From assembly GCA_003516285.1 (NCBI GenBank), contig DPCK01000144.1:1-5915 (forward strand): 5,915 bases of DNA, written 5' to 3'. This stretch comes from Lutibacter sp. GTDB lineage: Bacteria > Bacteroidota > Bacteroidia > Flavobacteriales > Flavobacteriaceae. Below the pieces are notes generated by a model that searched no databases, was not told the DNA's origin, and saw only the letters and a list, made by a program, of their open reading frames with translations. A program made the position numbers and the translations under genes. Below, in pieces: positions 5,573-5,915 of the stretch (its first letter is position 1; every line of letters starts with the position of its first letter).

Positions 5573-5915
5573 ATGAAAATTATAATTATAGATAATTACG
5601 ATTCATTTACCTACAATTTGGTGCATTTGGTGGAAAGTATTACGGGCGAATATCCCGCGGTTTTCAGGAATGATGAAATTACGGTTTCAGCAGTGGGCGC
5701 ATATGATCTCATTATGCTTTCTCCCGGACCCGGAATTCCGGATGAAGCGGGCATTTTAAAGGAAGTGATTAAAACCTATGCGGCCACAAAACCCATTTTT
5801 GGCGTTTGTTTGGGCTTGCAGGCCATCACCGAAGTTTTTGGCGGTTCGCTGGAAAACTTGGAGAATGTTTTTCACGGCGTTGCAACCACGATGAAAGTTA
5901 TAAGTCCGGATGCAA
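5573..5915 (+). CDS. trpG: Anthranilate synthase component II (glutamine amidotransferase), TrpG, partial
   Basis: The first 114 residues are present and the gene runs off the window end (the full family length is about 190). It is the class I glutamine amidotransferase subunit that releases ammonia from glutamine and passes it to TrpE. It opens with the family-typical IIDNYDSFTYNL (5-16), followed by the oxyanion-forming SPGPG (50-54) and the catalytic Cys79 in FGVCLGLQ (76-83). The usual residue after CLG is His; here it is Leu. The His-Glu pair of the catalytic triad lies beyond the window. The ATG is 3 nt after the trpE stop, so the two are almost certainly co-transcribed and translationally coupled. 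A dual role in folate synthesis as PabA is possible and cannot be excluded. Confidence 0.95.
   Translation, partial: MKIIIIDNYDSFTYNLVHLVESITGEYPAVFRNDEITVSAVGAYDLIMLSPGPGIPDEAGILKEVIKTYAATKPIFGVCLGLQAITEVFGGSLENLENVFHGVATTMKVISPDA

Overview
The window looks like the chromosome of a Bacteroidota bacterium, most likely a member of the Flavobacteriaceae. It is AT-rich, its genes lack Shine-Dalgarno sites, it has several matches to the Bacteroidota -7 box TAnnTTTG, and its proteins (a secreted head-GIN-domain protein, a flavobacterial-type TrpE) fit that group. It reads as ordinary core genome. I see no phage, transposase, CRISPR array, rRNA or tRNA.

Layout: positions 1-178 hold no gene I can support, apart from a candidate promoter for trxB. 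trxB (179-1126, +) encodes thioredoxin reductase and ends at a strong intrinsic terminator. A candidate promoter then precedes a 525-residue AspT/YidE-type membrane exchanger (1274-2851, +), which has two membrane halves around a cytoplasmic RCK_C (TrkA-C) pair. The convergent gap 2852-3114 is non-coding and made of repeat-like material: a perfect 7-bp hairpin, a degenerate heptamer tract, and a roughly 100-nt fold that resembles a dispersed flavobacterial intergenic repeat. On the minus strand, 3945-3115 encodes a secreted beta-solenoid protein of the head-GIN (DUF2807) family.

Divergent from it is the start of a tryptophan operon. It has a near-consensus promoter (3991-4021), a 17-codon leader peptide with three consecutive Trp codons (4029-4082), a competing antiterminator, a 13-bp terminator with a U tract (4123-4154), then trpE (4178-5569) and trpG (from 5573, cut by the window end). 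TrpE and TrpG together form anthranilate synthase, which turns chorismate and glutamine into anthranilate, the first committed step of tryptophan synthesis. The leader layout predicts transcription attenuation by ribosome stalling at Trp codons. The leader ATG lies only about 7 nt after the -7 box, so the leader mRNA may be almost leaderless.

The most interesting items are the trp attenuator and the structured repeat at 2966-3065. Neither is clearly a wholly new system, and I found no evidence for an undescribed multi-gene system here.
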